Shown: piece after piece, positions 5,720 through 6,922 of the stretch
Layout of the letters: the number at the start of each line of letters is the position of its first letter
Position numbering within the stretch: the stretch's first letter is position 1
DNA from: an uncultured Acidobacteriota bacterium
GTDB lineage: Bacteria; Acidobacteriota; JAAYUB01
Assembly (NCBI GenBank): GCA_937925645.1
Contig: CALAMB010000219.1
Span: 1 to 6,922, forward strand
Direction: 5' to 3'
DNA: 6,922 nt
The notes under the pieces: model-generated
The model's input: the letters and a program-made list of their open reading frames with translations, nothing else
What the model was told of the DNA's origin: nothing
Databases searched by the model: none
Made by a program: the position numbers and the translations under genes

Positions 5720-6922
5720 TCAGATGAGGATGCCGGCGATGCTCGCCGTCAGGAAGTTGGCCATGGTCCCGGCCATCACCGCCCGCAGGCCCAGCCGGGC
5801 CAGGTCGTGGCGGCGCGCCGGCGCCAGGGCGCCGATGCCGCCGATCTGGATGCCGATGGACGAGAAGTTGGCAAAGCCGCACAGGGCGAAGGTGGCGATG
5901 GTGAACGAGCGGGGCTCCAGCACGCTCCGGAGCTCGCCCAGGCCGCTGTAGGCGATGAACTCGTTGAGCACCAGCCGCGTGCCCAGCAGGTTGCCGATGT
6001 TGGCGGCGTCGTGCCACGGCACGCCCATGATCCAGGCCACCGGCGCGAAGACCACGCCGAAGATCCGCTGCATGGACAGCGGCTCCCCGCCGATGGGGAT
6101 CAGCCCCAGCAGTCCGTTGATCAGGTAGATCAGGGCGATGAAGGAAATCAGCATCGCCGCCACGTTCATGGCCAGTTGGAGCCCCTCGCCGGTGCCGCGG
6201 GAGGCGGCGTCGATGATGTTGACGTCGGTCTTCTCCACCTCCAGCTTCACCTGGCCCAGCGTCTTCGGCTCGCCCGTCTCCGGCACCAGCATCTTGGCCA
6301 TCATGATGGTGCCCGGCGCGGTCATGATCACGGCGGTGAGCAGGTGCTCCGGCCGGGCGCCGAAGGCGATGTAGGCGGCCATGATCCCGCCGGAGATGTG
6401 AGCCATGCCCGACGTCATGACGCACATGAGCTCGGAGTCGGTCATGTCGTTGAGGTAGGGGCGGATGGTGAGCGGCGCCTCGGTCTGACCCATGAAGATG
6501 GAGGCGGCCACGTTGAGCGACTCGGCGCCGCTGGCGGCCATGAGCCGGGCCATCACCCAGGCGAAGATGCGGACGATGAACTGCATCACCCCCAGGTAGT
6601 ACAGGATCGCGAACAGGGCGGCGATGAAGATGATGGTGGGCAGCACCTGCAGGGCGAAGATGCTGACGCCGTTCATGAGCGGGTCGTCCGGGGCCAGCGG
6701 CCGGCCTGTCACCGTTTCGAGGAACGTCACCATGGCGGCGCGGGAGCCCAGCGGTCCGAAGACGAAGTTGGAACCGTACTGGGAGTAGGACAACAGGTGG
6801 TTGATCCCCTGGCCGAGGTATTCGAACAGGCGCACGCCCGGCGGCCACTTCAGCACGATGAGGGCGAACCCGATCTGGAGGCCGAACCCCCACCCCACGG
6901 TCTTCCAGCGGATGGCCTTGCG
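5720..6922 (-). CDS. nupC: Concentrative nucleoside transporter, CNT/NupC family (5' end beyond window)
   Basis: Inner-membrane symporter that takes up nucleosides using an ion gradient. Numbering the 400 visible residues from the window edge, the family signature GQTEAPL is at about 145-151, an NEF segment at 320-322 and NFSSIGIQIGG at 352-362. These match positions that contact nucleoside and ion in the Vibrio CNT structure (Gln-Thr-Glu, a later Glu, and Asn/Ser). Many hydrophobic segments run through the protein, and it ends in NFLTASIAGILI. A GTG at 6898 could be taken as the start, but the frame stays open to the edge and reads RKAIRWKTVGWGFG, a typical CNT stretch just after the first membrane helix. 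So probably only some 20-35 N-terminal residues are missing. It is first of the visible salvage genes, 49 bases upstream of the phosphorylase. Family assignment is secure; whether it couples to Na+ or H+, and its exact nucleoside range, cannot be read here. Confidence 0.95.
   Translation of the reverse strand, partial: RKAIRWKTVGWGFGLQIGFALIVLKWPPGVRLFEYLGQGINHLLSYSQYGSNFVFGPLGSRAAMVTFLETVTGRPLAPDDPLMNGVSIFALQVLPTIIFIAALFAILYYLGVMQFIVRIFAWVMARLMAASGAESLNVAASIFMGQTEAPLTIRPYLNDMTDSELMCVMTSGMAHISGGIMAAYIAFGARPEHLLTAVIMTAPGTIMMAKMLVPETGEPKTLGQVKLEVEKTDVNIIDAASRGTGEGLQLAMNVAAMLISFIALIYLINGLLGLIPIGGEPLSMQRIFGVVFAPVAWIMGVPWHDAANIGNLLGTRLVLNEFIAYSGLGELRSVLEPRSFTIATFALCGFANFSSIGIQIGGIGALAPARRHDLARLGLRAVMAGTMANFLTASIAGILI

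Noticed and set aside
6896..6898. GTG as the start of the nucleoside transporter
   Set aside because: The frame remains open to the window edge and encodes RKAIRWKT, a conserved upstream CNT segment, so the true start lies beyond the window.

Overview
This is a GC-rich bacterial chromosomal segment in which every gene I can support lies on the minus strand. Reading in the direction of transcription, from high to low coordinates, it holds five genes: a nucleoside transporter of the CNT/NupC family (cut by the right window edge), a purine nucleoside phosphorylase, a cytidine deaminase, a soluble GAF-domain histidine kinase, and an exported PDZ/S41 C-terminal processing protease. After the protease comes about 640 bases of repeat-rich non-coding DNA running to the left edge. 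The protease type (N-terminal anchor, 'LDPHSSFF' segment, PDZ, S41 core, long C-terminal tail), the GC content and the repeat-laden intergenic DNA suggest an Acidobacteriota-like or other environmental bacterium. That placement is an impression, not a demonstration.

Region 4460-6922 is a compact nucleoside-salvage operon. The transporter brings nucleosides in. The phosphorylase splits 6-oxopurine nucleosides (inosine, guanosine) into base and ribose-1-phosphate. The deaminase converts cytidine and deoxycytidine to uridine and deoxyuridine. Phosphorylase and deaminase overlap by four bases (GTGA), and the deaminase's strong ribosome binding site lies inside the last phosphorylase codons, so the two are probably translationally coupled.

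Region 2283-4459 holds an orphan sensor kinase 60 bases downstream of the deaminase. It may be read through from the salvage operon, or from a weak extended -10 inside the deaminase gene. A short perfect hairpin follows its stop codon, and then a good sigma-70-type promoter (TTGCAC, 17 bases, TATAGT, extended -10) drives the protease separately. Ribosome-binding-site spacing moves two starts inward: the protease to 2282 and the kinase to 4399.

Region 1-638 contains no convincing gene. It has two 48-base direct repeat copies (41/48 identical) about 535 bases apart. Each carries a CTGCCA...TGGCAG hairpin followed on the minus strand by a short T run, and each is followed by a tract of 7-base periodic sequence. 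Between them is a perfect 30-base inverted repeat with arms 188 bases apart. The copy nearest the protease is well placed to be its terminator. This nested repeat structure is the least explained part of the window. The rest is ordinary housekeeping and regulatory content, and I see no sign of a new multi-gene system.
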